Source: Methanomassiliicoccales archaeon (lineage in GTDB: Archaea > Thermoplasmatota > Thermoplasmata > Methanomassiliicoccales > JAAEEP01). From it: a DNA stretch of 64,000 nt. The translations under genes and the position numbers were made by a program. The stretch covers positions 74,882 to 138,881 of the forward strand of contig JAAEEP010000003.1 in NCBI GenBank assembly GCA_013415695.1. Reading direction: 5' to 3'. The notes under the pieces are model-generated. The model worked only from the letters and a program-made list of their open reading frames with translations, did no database searches and had not been told where the DNA came from. Below, piece by piece: positions 42,612 through 49,930 of this stretch (position 1 is the first letter of the stretch; every line of letters starts with the position of its first letter).

Positions 42612-43103
42612 ATGGAGGGGGAGTTCGGAGATCGTGTATTCACAAACAGCATAGACCTGATCAACGAGGCTTTGACTTGGTCGCTGATCTTGTTCATTGG
42701 GATACTTGTAGGATTGCTACTCTTCTGGACAATGGAACCTGGTTGGATGTGCCTGGCATTCGCGTTACTTCTTACCTCTGCAATATCGATAATACTATGG
42801 TTGGAATGGTTCCCTGAACGACCGTCCCACATATGTCTGAGCAGGAGATCGATCGATATCTATTTCCGATCGGGTAAGCGGGGCCAGATATCCTGGGATG
42901 AAGTGTAGAAGGTCAGTATGATCGTGGTAGAAGATCCAGGAGTTCTGCTTGATCCCGTTCTTGTAGCTTTCATCAGGATAAGGCCCTTGACGAAAAGAGC
43001 CAGGTTGTATTTGAAGGATGGAAAGAGGTGCGAAGTGACAGCACAGATCGGGGAAGCGATTCAAATGACATATTGTTCGTTGAGGGGTCGATGGGCTTTA
43101 TGA
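42612..43103 (+). pseudogene. Membrane-anchored PH-like protein interrupted by an in-frame TAG
   Basis: Two adjacent open frames share one reading frame, separated only by TAG at 42906-42908. The first part has two hydrophobic helices (SLILFIGILVGLLLFW, MCLAFALLLTSAISIILWL), then ICLSRRSIDIYFRSG ... ISWDEV. The second continues as KVSMIVVEDPG ... ARLYLKDGKRCEV ... IGEAI. Together they give the beta-strand rhythm of a bacterial PH domain. TAG is an ordinary stop for neighbouring genes (purA, the ABC-F gene), so this is most simply a nonsense mutation. A TATA element (TTAATATA near 42578-42585) supports a start at ATG 42612. Confidence 0.6.
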
Positions 43104-43141
43104 GTAGAATCCTTCCCGTTTTCTCGTGCTAACGGAAGATA

Positions 43142-43945
43142 TCATCGAAATGAATTTTCCTGAAGGAATTCAAGGATCTGCATATTGAGCAATTCGGGCT
43201 TCTCTACAGGAAGCATGTGGGTCGTGCCTGGAACGATGCTCAACTCTCCCTCGGGAACATTAAAGAAATAATCCACGAGGTGGTCCAGCTTGATGATGTC
43301 TTTGTCAGCGGCGATGATGAGGGTGGGTACCTTCAATTTCTTGAGATCCTCCTTGGCATAATCTGGATGTGTAGTTGCCTGTGCTTTGACCTTCTCGAAG
43401 AACTCAGGGAAATGGTCAGCACCATCAGGTGAGTTGCGCCTGTAGATCTCGATCATGACCTTTCCCAATGACTTGGGAGTCGAACTATCAAACCATCTTA
43501 GGAAGTGTTCGTGGTACCCTTTCCTATGGAATGTCCCGCTGATAGGGATAAAACTCGAAAATAGTCCCGGATCCTCCATGGCCATCATCAGACCCACGAT
43601 TGCGCCAGCGCTCCACCCTAAGAGATGGGCCCGTTCTATCCCAAGCTCGTGAATTAGGGAGAACATATCCTTGGCGCCTTGTGCGTAGCTATAGGGCCCA
43701 GGAGTGTCCGCACTTCGACCATGTCCTCTTCTCTCAGGGATGATTATTCTGTATCGGGCACAGAAGTCCCCAGCCTGATTGAGAAAGGACTCCACAGAGG
43801 ACCATGCGCCGTGGAGAAGTATCAATGGTTCGCCGTCTCCATGTTCTTCGTAATAGATATTGGCCCCATTGATCTCCGCGAAGTCACCCCCTTTTCCAAG
43901 AGTGCTGCCATCAGGCAGCTGCATGAGATTGCCAGCCTTCTTCAT
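43142..43945 (-). CDS. Alpha/beta hydrolase fold protein
   Basis: A 267-aa hydrolase. The oxyanion region is LILLHGAW, the RRGHGRS strand-4 motif follows, the nucleophile elbow is GWSAG near residue 119, and the catalytic acid and histidine lie in IIAADKDII and PGTTHMLPVEKPE. The closest outline is the epoxide hydrolase/haloperoxidase/esterase group, with substrate unknown. The ATG at 43945 has GGAGGG three nt upstream. It is monocistronic. Confidence 0.9.
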   Translation of the reverse strand: MKKAGNLMQLPDGSTLGKGGDFAEINGANIYYEEHGDGEPLILLHGAWSSVESFLNQAGDFCARYRIIIPERRGHGRSADTPGPYSYAQGAKDMFSLIHELGIERAHLLGWSAGAIVGLMMAMEDPGLFSSFIPISGTFHRKGYHEHFLRWFDSSTPKSLGKVMIEIYRRNSPDGADHFPEFFEKVKAQATTHPDYAKEDLKKLKVPTLIIAADKDIIKLDHLVDYFFNVPEGELSIVPGTTHMLPVEKPELLNMQILEFLQENSFR

Positions 43946-44086
43946 TTTCCCTCCAAAGAGTCATTTGCGGTAATTTTCTTCCTAATGGATAGAATGGAAA
44001 CTGGTACTAGTTCAAATTCACCATGGATTGTTGCACTGAAAAGAAAAATTGAAGAGAAAGGGGTTTGGAACCCCGTTCAACCGGGA

Positions 44087-44275
44087 TCAGTATCTTAGGG
44101 TCTTTCGGGCACTGTCATCGGTGCACCTTTGGCGCAACTCTTTCATGGTCTTCTTCCAATACTTGGAATGCTTATCCACGATCATCCCGCCCTCAAAATC
44201 AAACAGGATGTCGCCATCGGAGTCCGTTCCAGGTCTGTGAGGCACATGGTTGGTTCTATGACCCTTTCTTCCCAT
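44087..44275 (-). CDS. Possible small basic protein, unknown
   Basis: A 62-aa open frame. It reads MGRKGHRTNHVPHRPG, then SDGDILFDFEGGMIVDKHSKYW and a basic helix KKTMKELRQRC. A TATA-like AATATAT lies roughly 20 nt before the ATG at 44275, which would give a leaderless message. I recognise no family; the opposite strand also has open frames, so coding status is uncertain. Confidence 0.4.
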   Translation of the reverse strand: MGRKGHRTNHVPHRPGTDSDGDILFDFEGGMIVDKHSKYWKKTMKELRQRCTDDSARKTLRY

Positions 44276-44357
44276 GGTAATCCCGGGAATATATTGTAAT
44301 TTAAAGAAGATAAATCTATGTATACCCTTTACTTATAAGATAATATTCGCATTAATT

Positions 44358-44405
44358 ACGATAAATATAAATTATATCGTTACAATTTTACTATTACTCG
44401 TAATA
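44358..44405. promoter_or_regulatory. AT-rich promoter region with two inverted repeats before the MFS gene
   Basis: ACGATA (44358-44363) pairs with TATCGT (44375-44380), and TATTAC-TC-GTAATA at 44392-44405 is a perfect palindrome. Both sit within 80 nt of the transporter start in a very AT-rich stretch and could be operators for a local regulator. No regulator gene is adjacent. Confidence 0.4.
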
Positions 44406-44437
44406 TTGATAGGGAAATGCACATTGCTTAAATTCGA

Positions 44438-45673
44438 ATGCGTAGGAAATCGGAATCAATTATAAGGAACCAGTCAATCACCCTGCGAATGGAAGAAGGC
44501 GAAACCGCGGAATGCAACTACAATATCAGGGCGATAATTGCCATCAGTTTCTTCGCCCATCTCTTGGTGCATACCTATATGGTCATTTTCCCTGTCCTGA
44601 TTCCGTTCGTGGTAGAGGAGTTCGGCGTGGACTACCTTGTAGTAGGCGCGATATACACCGTCTCCAACATCGCCTTCGGATTTGGGGCCATAGGAGCCGG
44701 GTTCCTTGCTGACAAGATAGGATCTAAGAAACTCATCGTTGCCTGTGCTTTGGGAATGGGCTTCTCTTCCCTGCTGGTAGGAATGACATCTAGTCTTGAA
44801 GGTCTCGTCGTTACGCTTTTCTTGCTTGGGCTGTCAGCAAGCCTGTATCATCCAGCGAGCTTCAGTCTCATCTCCAAAGCTACCGCAGCGAGGGGCAAGG
44901 CTTTCGGCGTCCATGGTGTTGGTGGGAGCATTGGCCTCGCAATTGCGCCGCTAATCGGGGTTCCTATTGCACTTGAATGGGGCTGGAGAGCTTCATTCAT
45001 CGTCATTGCCATACCGGGGATAATCCTGGGACTCGTGACGGTTGCCACCAAGTTGGGCGAGGAGATAACCAGGATAAAGAGATCCTTACCAGCATTCCGC
45101 ACCCTGTTCACCCGTGCCTTCATAATAACACTCGGCATTTACGCATGTTACGGCCTCTGCTTCCAGGGAGTGGTGGGTTTCCTTCCAGCATTTCTTACGG
45201 AGGTTGGGGGGATAGTTCTTGGTGGAATACTTGCCAGCACGATCACGTTGGCGATGGGGGCTCCCGGTCAGCTCGTGGGGGGTATGCTTACAGACAGGAG
45301 TGGTACGATCAAGTTCCTAAGTATGGTTTTCGCGCTGCTGGGAATTGTCTTGGTCATCATGGCGATTGTGCCAGGAGCGCTTGCAGTCTTGATAGGATTT
45401 GCCGCTGGTTTCCTGATATTCTCTTCCCAACCCGGAACCGGAACCCTGCTTGCCGAACAGTCCTCCGCTCAGGTGAGAGGTTTCGCCTATGGTCTAGCCT
45501 TCATGGCGAACTTTGGAGTAGGCGCCTTCGGGACGTCCCTTGCAGGATTCATTGCTGATGAGACAGGCAACCTCTCATACATCTTTCCCGCAATGGCCTG
45601 CTTCATGGGATTGGCACTCATCCTTCTGGTCATACTGAGATGGAAGGGTGTAGTGTCTTCCGATCAGTCATAG
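44438..45673 (+). CDS. MFS transporter (fosmidomycin-resistance-like)
   Basis: A 411-aa major facilitator with about 12 hydrophobic helices. The motif A region between helices 2 and 3 reads GAGFLADKIGSKKLI. The LYHPASFSLISKATAARGKAFGVHGVGGSIG segment in the N-half is characteristic of the Fsr/fosmidomycin-resistance-like subgroup. Its substrate cannot be deduced. The ATG at 44438 or the ATG at 44489 may be the start; the second gives a normal short cytosolic N-terminus. The AT-rich upstream region suggests its own promoter. Confidence 0.88.
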   Translation: MRRKSESIIRNQSITLRMEEGETAECNYNIRAIIAISFFAHLLVHTYMVIFPVLIPFVVEEFGVDYLVVGAIYTVSNIAFGFGAIGAGFLADKIGSKKLIVACALGMGFSSLLVGMTSSLEGLVVTLFLLGLSASLYHPASFSLISKATAARGKAFGVHGVGGSIGLAIAPLIGVPIALEWGWRASFIVIAIPGIILGLVTVATKLGEEITRIKRSLPAFRTLFTRAFIITLGIYACYGLCFQGVVGFLPAFLTEVGGIVLGGILASTITLAMGAPGQLVGGMLTDRSGTIKFLSMVFALLGIVLVIMAIVPGALAVLIGFAAGFLIFSSQPGTGTLLAEQSSAQVRGFAYGLAFMANFGVGAFGTSLAGFIADETGNLSYIFPAMACFMGLALILLVILRWKGVVSSDQS

Positions 45674-45751
45674 ACTTGGAAAGAAGAATATCGTTTGAAT
45701 CAGCAAAATTATATTTCTCATGATAATATGTAATCTTGGAAGGTGGGGAAA

Positions 45752-46132
45752 TTGAGTTACTGCCCTTATTGCGGTGCATATGTAGAGAGCAACTGGGCTT
45801 ATTGTCAGAAATGCGGTCAGTATCTAAGGGGATTGCTTGAAGTATCACAGACGCCAGTCTATATTGGAAGAAAAAAGGATCCGATGATCGCCCTGCTTCT
45901 CGCACTCGTACCGGGTCTCTTTGGAATATGGGGTATCGGTCACTTTTACGTAGGGGAATTCGGTAAAGGCATCCTGCTTCTTGGACTGGGGATATTCCTT
46001 GCCTTCATCATGATCCTCAGCATCATCTGCGGTTTGGTCATTCTTATCATCGGTTTCTTCATCTGGCTCTGGCAAGGATACGATGCCTACAGCATAGCCA
46101 AGGATACGCAGATTTCATATCATTATTATTGA
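45752..46132 (+). CDS. Zinc-ribbon plus TM2-domain membrane protein
   Basis: A 126-aa protein. An N-terminal zinc ribbon (CPYCGAYVE ... YCQKCGQYL) is followed by a linker and a TM2-like domain of two to three helices (DPMIALLLALVPGLFGIWGIGHFYVG ... FIWLWQGYDAYSIAKD). Function unknown; such proteins are common in archaea. The start is probably the TTG at 45752, five nt after AGGTGG, and not the GTG at 45743 that overlaps this ribosome binding site. Confidence 0.85.
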   Translation: MSYCPYCGAYVESNWAYCQKCGQYLRGLLEVSQTPVYIGRKKDPMIALLLALVPGLFGIWGIGHFYVGEFGKGILLLGLGIFLAFIMILSIICGLVILIIGFFIWLWQGYDAYSIAKDTQISYHYY

Positions 46133-46243
46133 TTTAGAAAGATCTCCGAACGGTTTTGATTAGAGCAATTGTCGAATTTCATCGATTCCTGACAATAGGA
46201 AGGAGAATTCGTTATTTCGCTATGCAGATTCTGCTGTCGTTTC

Positions 46244-46253
46244 AAAAGTATTA
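46244..46253 (+). promoter_or_regulatory. TATA-like promoter of the hdr/frd-type operon
   Basis: AAAGTATTAA lies about 20-28 nt before the hdrC ATG at 46272. There is no ribosome binding site before that ATG, consistent with a leaderless operon transcript. Confidence 0.4.
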
Positions 46254-46271
46254 AACTGCCTAAACTGCTGA

Positions 46272-46715
46272 ATGGTTCTTGACGAGTCCGATACTGAACT
46301 CAGGCTCGGAATCTGCGGAACGCGAGGGATGGAATTGGCAGACAGTGAGTTGCTCATCAGGATCACGGAACTGAGCGGAGAGAACCTCAGGTCGTGCTAT
46401 CAGTGCGGGAAGTGCTCGGCCTCCTGCCCAATGACTGACTTCATGGACCTATTCCCACGAGATGTTATCAAACAGATTCTAGAAGGGAAGGAGCAGGTTC
46501 TCTTAAGTGAGACACCATGGGTTTGCGCATCTTGCTTCTCGTGCACGGTAAGATGTCCCAACGAGATCGATATCGCCGGGGTGATGGAGGCCGTGAGGCA
46601 GATCAGGCTGAGGGAGAAGTACGACAGGTTCCATCCTTCAAGAATTCCCTTGGATGAACTCGAAGGGTTGCCACAGATCGCCCTTATCGGATGCTTCAGG
46701 AAGATGACTGGATGA
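46272..46715 (+). CDS. hdrC: HdrC-like iron-sulfur subunit
   Basis: A 147-aa ferredoxin-type subunit of a heterodisulfide-reductase-like complex. It has two [4Fe-4S] motifs, C42-X2-C45-X2-C48-X3-C52 (CYQCGKCSASC) and C85-X2-C88-X2-C91-X3-C95 (CASCFSCTVRC), spaced as in HdrC. It passes electrons between the flavin subunit HdrA and the CCG subunit HdrB. It is the first gene of the six-gene operon, and its stop overlaps the hdrB start as ATGA. Confidence 0.93.
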   Translation: MVLDESDTELRLGICGTRGMELADSELLIRITELSGENLRSCYQCGKCSASCPMTDFMDLFPRDVIKQILEGKEQVLLSETPWVCASCFSCTVRCPNEIDIAGVMEAVRQIRLREKYDRFHPSRIPLDELEGLPQIALIGCFRKMTG

Positions 46716-47593
46716 AGAGTATCACCTACTTTCCGGGTTGCACCCACCATACAAACGGGCGCAATATGGAATCCAGCGGAAAGGCCGTTCTGGAAACCCT
46801 CGGTTACCAACTTGAGGAAATGCCAGAATGGATATGCTGCGGAACGGTCTTTGGATTGAGCGAAGATGATCTGTTCCATCAAGTGGCCCCCATCAGGAAC
46901 CTGGCACGCGTGGAGAATGCGGGTGATGACAAGCTCGTAACCATGTGCGCCATGTGCTACAACACCCTTGGGAGGGCTAATCTCCTTGTGAGAAAGGATA
47001 AGGTGGCCCTCGAAGCGTTGAACAGGTTCATGGATGACGAGCCGGATTACCACGGAGTGGTTGACGTGTTCCACCTCAGCCAGTTCCTGAGGGACGAGGT
47101 GGGATTTGAGAAGATATCCAGCAAAGTCAGGCGACCATTGAAAGGGCTCAAGGTGATGCCTTATTATGGGTGCCTCTTGCTCCGCCCGGAGGAGGTCTCC
47201 ATCGACAGCATGGAGGACCCCACGATCATCTGTGATATCCTAGAAGCGGTGGGCGTCCAATCTATCAAGGGCTCATATATCTCGCAGTGCTGCGGATCGT
47301 ACCACACCGTTGACAAGAAGGAGGCCGTGGCCCGCAGGGCGTTCGAGATCATATCATCTGCAAGGAAAAAGGGGGCAGAAATGATCGCTCTTGCTTGTCC
47401 TCTTTGCGAGTTCAATCTTGACGATAGACAGCGTCTTCTGAGTGACAACGGAATGCCTGTCCTGTACTTCACAGAGCTGCTAGCCTTAGCCTTTGGACTG
47501 GAGGACAGCTGCGATTTTGACGAACATTACGTTGATCCACGTCCCCTTCTGAGGGAGAAGGGGTTGTTGGGGGGATCCAATGGGCAAGAATAA
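46712..47593 (+). CDS. hdrB: HdrB-like CCG-domain subunit
   Basis: A 293-aa protein with two CCG domains, which in methanogen HdrB bind two noncubane [4Fe-4S] clusters and reduce disulfides. Domain 1 has C10 (FPGC), CC42-43 (WICCG) and C79/C82 (CAMC). Domain 2 has C154 (YYGC), CC193-194 (SQCCG) and C229/C232 (ACPLCEFN). All ligands are present. The ATG at 46712 (MKSITYFPGC) is chosen over the longer form at 46691, because it overlaps the hdrC stop as ATGA and fits the family N-terminus. The natural substrate (CoM-S-S-CoB or another disulfide) is not visible from sequence. Confidence 0.94.
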   Translation: MKSITYFPGCTHHTNGRNMESSGKAVLETLGYQLEEMPEWICCGTVFGLSEDDLFHQVAPIRNLARVENAGDDKLVTMCAMCYNTLGRANLLVRKDKVALEALNRFMDDEPDYHGVVDVFHLSQFLRDEVGFEKISSKVRRPLKGLKVMPYYGCLLLRPEEVSIDSMEDPTIICDILEAVGVQSIKGSYISQCCGSYHTVDKKEAVARRAFEIISSARKKGAEMIALACPLCEFNLDDRQRLLSDNGMPVLYFTELLALAFGLEDSCDFDEHYVDPRPLLREKGLLGGSNGQE

Positions 47594-48263
47594 GATCAGC
47601 GTCTACATCATGGGAAAGGAGCATCGGGTGCCTGAAGGTTTGACCATCATGAAGGCACTGGAGTACGCAGGATACCGATTGATAAGGGGGTGCGGCTGTA
47701 GAGCGGGGTTCTGCGGAGCCTGTGCCACGATCTACCGGAAGAAAGGTGATTACAAACTGTACACCGCGCTGGCCTGCCAGACCACGGCGGAGAACGGCAT
47801 GTATCTCACCCAGCTTCCGTTCATTCCGGCCAACAAGTCCGAGTATGATCTCGAGAAGATCCGGGCTGGGCCCAACACAATACTGTCAATCTATCCCGAG
47901 GTGGCAAGATGCGTTGCATGCAACACCTGCACCAAGGCTTGTCCCCAGGACATTCAAGTTATGGATTACATTCAGGCGGTCAAAAGGGGCGATATCACCA
48001 GGGCCGCGGATCTCTCGTTCAACTGCCTCCAGTGTGGACTGTGTACCGCCCGATGCCCTGCCGAGATAAAGCAATACCATGTTGCTCAATTGGCTCGAAG
48101 GCTTCACGGTAGATACCTGGCAATAAAATCAGAGCCACTCTCGAAAAGGATCAGTGAGCTAGAAGAAGGGTGCTTTGAGAACGAGATAGACGAGATGATC
48201 GAACTGAAACCCGAGGATCTCAGGAAGAGGTACTTCGAAAGGGAGATCAAGGTCTCGGAGTGA
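47580..48263 (+). CDS. Iron-sulfur protein with one [2Fe-2S] and two [4Fe-4S] clusters (fumarate reductase/TfrB N-terminal type)
   Basis: A 227-aa electron-transfer subunit. Residues 1-75 form a plant-type [2Fe-2S] ferredoxin domain (C38, C40, C45, C48, C66). Then come two [4Fe-4S] motifs, C111/C114/C117/C121 and C149/C152/C155/C159. This resembles fumarate/succinate dehydrogenase iron-sulfur subunits, and the first part of methanogen TfrB, where the CCG part is fused. Here the CCG part is the separate hdrB just upstream. It overlaps hdrB by 14 nt, and its stop overlaps the flavoprotein start. It probably wires the flavoprotein to the Hdr subunits. Confidence 0.9.
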   Translation: MGKNKISVYIMGKEHRVPEGLTIMKALEYAGYRLIRGCGCRAGFCGACATIYRKKGDYKLYTALACQTTAENGMYLTQLPFIPANKSEYDLEKIRAGPNTILSIYPEVARCVACNTCTKACPQDIQVMDYIQAVKRGDITRAADLSFNCLQCGLCTARCPAEIKQYHVAQLARRLHGRYLAIKSEPLSKRISELEEGCFENEIDEMIELKPEDLRKRYFEREIKVSE

Positions 48264-49918
48264 TGGACATGAAATTCATTGACGGCTACCCAGAATATAT
48301 GAGACAATCGATAAAGAAGGTCGAGGCCACCCGTGAGAAGAGGATCTCGTTGGATATGGAGCCCATGTCTGCCGAGGAACGGGAGGAGGTTCTCTCAACA
48401 TATCACCCCGACTATGTGAAAGGGGGAAAACGTTCTCTGAAGGTGGGGGCAAGTAAAGGTGAGATGGTCCATCATGAGACCGCCAATATTCTCGAGGCGA
48501 GGCCGCAGGTGAATCCCGATGAAATCGATCTCGGCTGCATCAACCGTGATGTCGACATCCTCATTATAGGGGGCGGGGGAGCTGGAACCGTCGCTGCACT
48601 TCACGCGGTCTACGAAGGAATTCTTCCAGAGGATATACTCATAACCACCAAGCTGAGGCATGGAGATGCCAACAGCATGATGGCCCAGGGGGGCATTCAA
48701 GCGGCGGACGGTCTGGATGACGATCCCTCCATCCATTTCCTCGATGCGATAGGTGGAGGACACTTCGCCAACAAACCAGACCTGGTCAAGGCGCTGGTAA
48801 TGGACGCCCCGAGGATCATCGATTGGCATCAAAGGCTAGGTGTCATGTACGAAAGGGAGGATGATGGCCATTTCGTAGAGAGGCCGGGTGGAGGTACGAG
48901 TAGACCTCGGCTCCACAGCGCAAAGGATTACACTGGCATGGAAATAATGAGGGTCATTCGGGACGAGGCCCGCAATCTTGGACTTGAGGTTGAGGAGTTC
49001 TCCCCAGCGGTCGAACTGCTCACCGACGGCGATACAGTAACCGGAGCGATACTCATGGATCTTGAAACCCGTGAGTACAGCATAATAAGGGCCAAATCGG
49101 TCATACTGACTACCGGCGGTTTCGGGAGACTTCATATTCAGGGATATCCCACTACCAATCATTACGGGGCAACAGCGGACGGTCTGGTTCTCGCCTACCA
49201 TGTCGGAGCCAGGATCACAGACATGGACAGCGCGCAGTACCATCCAACGGGAGCAGCTTACCCAGAACCCATATTGGGTCAGCTCATCACCGAGAAGGTC
49301 AGGGGGATGGGCGCGATGCCCGTCAACATTGACGGAGAGGCTTTTGTCTACCCGCTGGAGCCAAGGGATGTGGAAAGCGCCTCGTTCATTAGGGAGTGTA
49401 AGACCAGGGGAAAAGGCATTGAGACACCAACAGGAATGCTCGGGGTGTGGCTTGATAGCCCAATGATCGAGGAGATTCACGGTCCCGGGACAATAAAGAA
49501 GGAGCTCATCGCCATGTGGCGTATGGAGCATCAGTTCGGGATCGACATGTCTCAGGACCCCATACTGGTATACCCCACCCTGCACTACCAGAACGGAGGG
49601 GTGGAGATCGATGTTGACGGCTGGACCGGTGTGCCCGGCCTGTACGCAGGAGGCGAAGTGGCTGGAGGCGTTCACGGAAAGAATAGACTCATGGGTAACA
49701 GTTTGCTGGATTACAATGTGTTCGGTAGAAGGTCGGGTATTTCCGCCGCTAGGCATGCGAAGAAAGCATCACCTGGGAAGATCACCTTCGACCATGTGAT
49801 CAGATTCAATTCACTGCTTGACGAGGCCGGGATCGATACCGAGAGGAGATCTCCAATGTTGCTTCCCGATTACAGGGGAGAGAGGGCTATCGCGAGGGCC
49901 CTCAATATCTCTATCTGA
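48263..49918 (+). CDS. Fumarate reductase/succinate dehydrogenase-type flavoprotein
   Basis: A 551-aa FAD protein of the SdhA/FrdA family. After an N-terminal extension of about 95 residues comes the dinucleotide motif VDILIIGGGGAGTVAALHA. The fumarate-site residues of FrdA have clear counterparts: YHPTG, PRD followed by an Arg-rich helix, the His of HYQNGG, and the Arg of GKNRLMGNSLLD. FAD contacts AQGGIQA and TTGGFG are present. The C-terminal helical domain of FrdA is nearly absent. Together with the preceding iron-sulfur protein it resembles thiol:fumarate reductase TfrA. The ATG at 48263 is used; GTG 48260 or ATG 48269 are alternatives. Its TGA is in frame with hdrA. Confidence 0.88.
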   Translation: MDMKFIDGYPEYMRQSIKKVEATREKRISLDMEPMSAEEREEVLSTYHPDYVKGGKRSLKVGASKGEMVHHETANILEARPQVNPDEIDLGCINRDVDILIIGGGGAGTVAALHAVYEGILPEDILITTKLRHGDANSMMAQGGIQAADGLDDDPSIHFLDAIGGGHFANKPDLVKALVMDAPRIIDWHQRLGVMYEREDDGHFVERPGGGTSRPRLHSAKDYTGMEIMRVIRDEARNLGLEVEEFSPAVELLTDGDTVTGAILMDLETREYSIIRAKSVILTTGGFGRLHIQGYPTTNHYGATADGLVLAYHVGARITDMDSAQYHPTGAAYPEPILGQLITEKVRGMGAMPVNIDGEAFVYPLEPRDVESASFIRECKTRGKGIETPTGMLGVWLDSPMIEEIHGPGTIKKELIAMWRMEHQFGIDMSQDPILVYPTLHYQNGGVEIDVDGWTGVPGLYAGGEVAGGVHGKNRLMGNSLLDYNVFGRRSGISAARHAKKASPGKITFDHVIRFNSLLDEAGIDTERRSPMLLPDYRGERAIARALNISI

Positions 49919-49930
49919 GGGGGCGTCAGA

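Noticed and set aside
42906-42908. TAG as a pyrrolysine codon
   Set aside because: TAG is used as the normal stop in several genes here and no Pyl genes are in the window; a nonsense mutation is simpler.
37744-46140. Integrated element attached to tRNA-Gly
   Set aside because: No integrase, transposase, replication gene or repeated tRNA end was found, so a defined mobile element is not supported.
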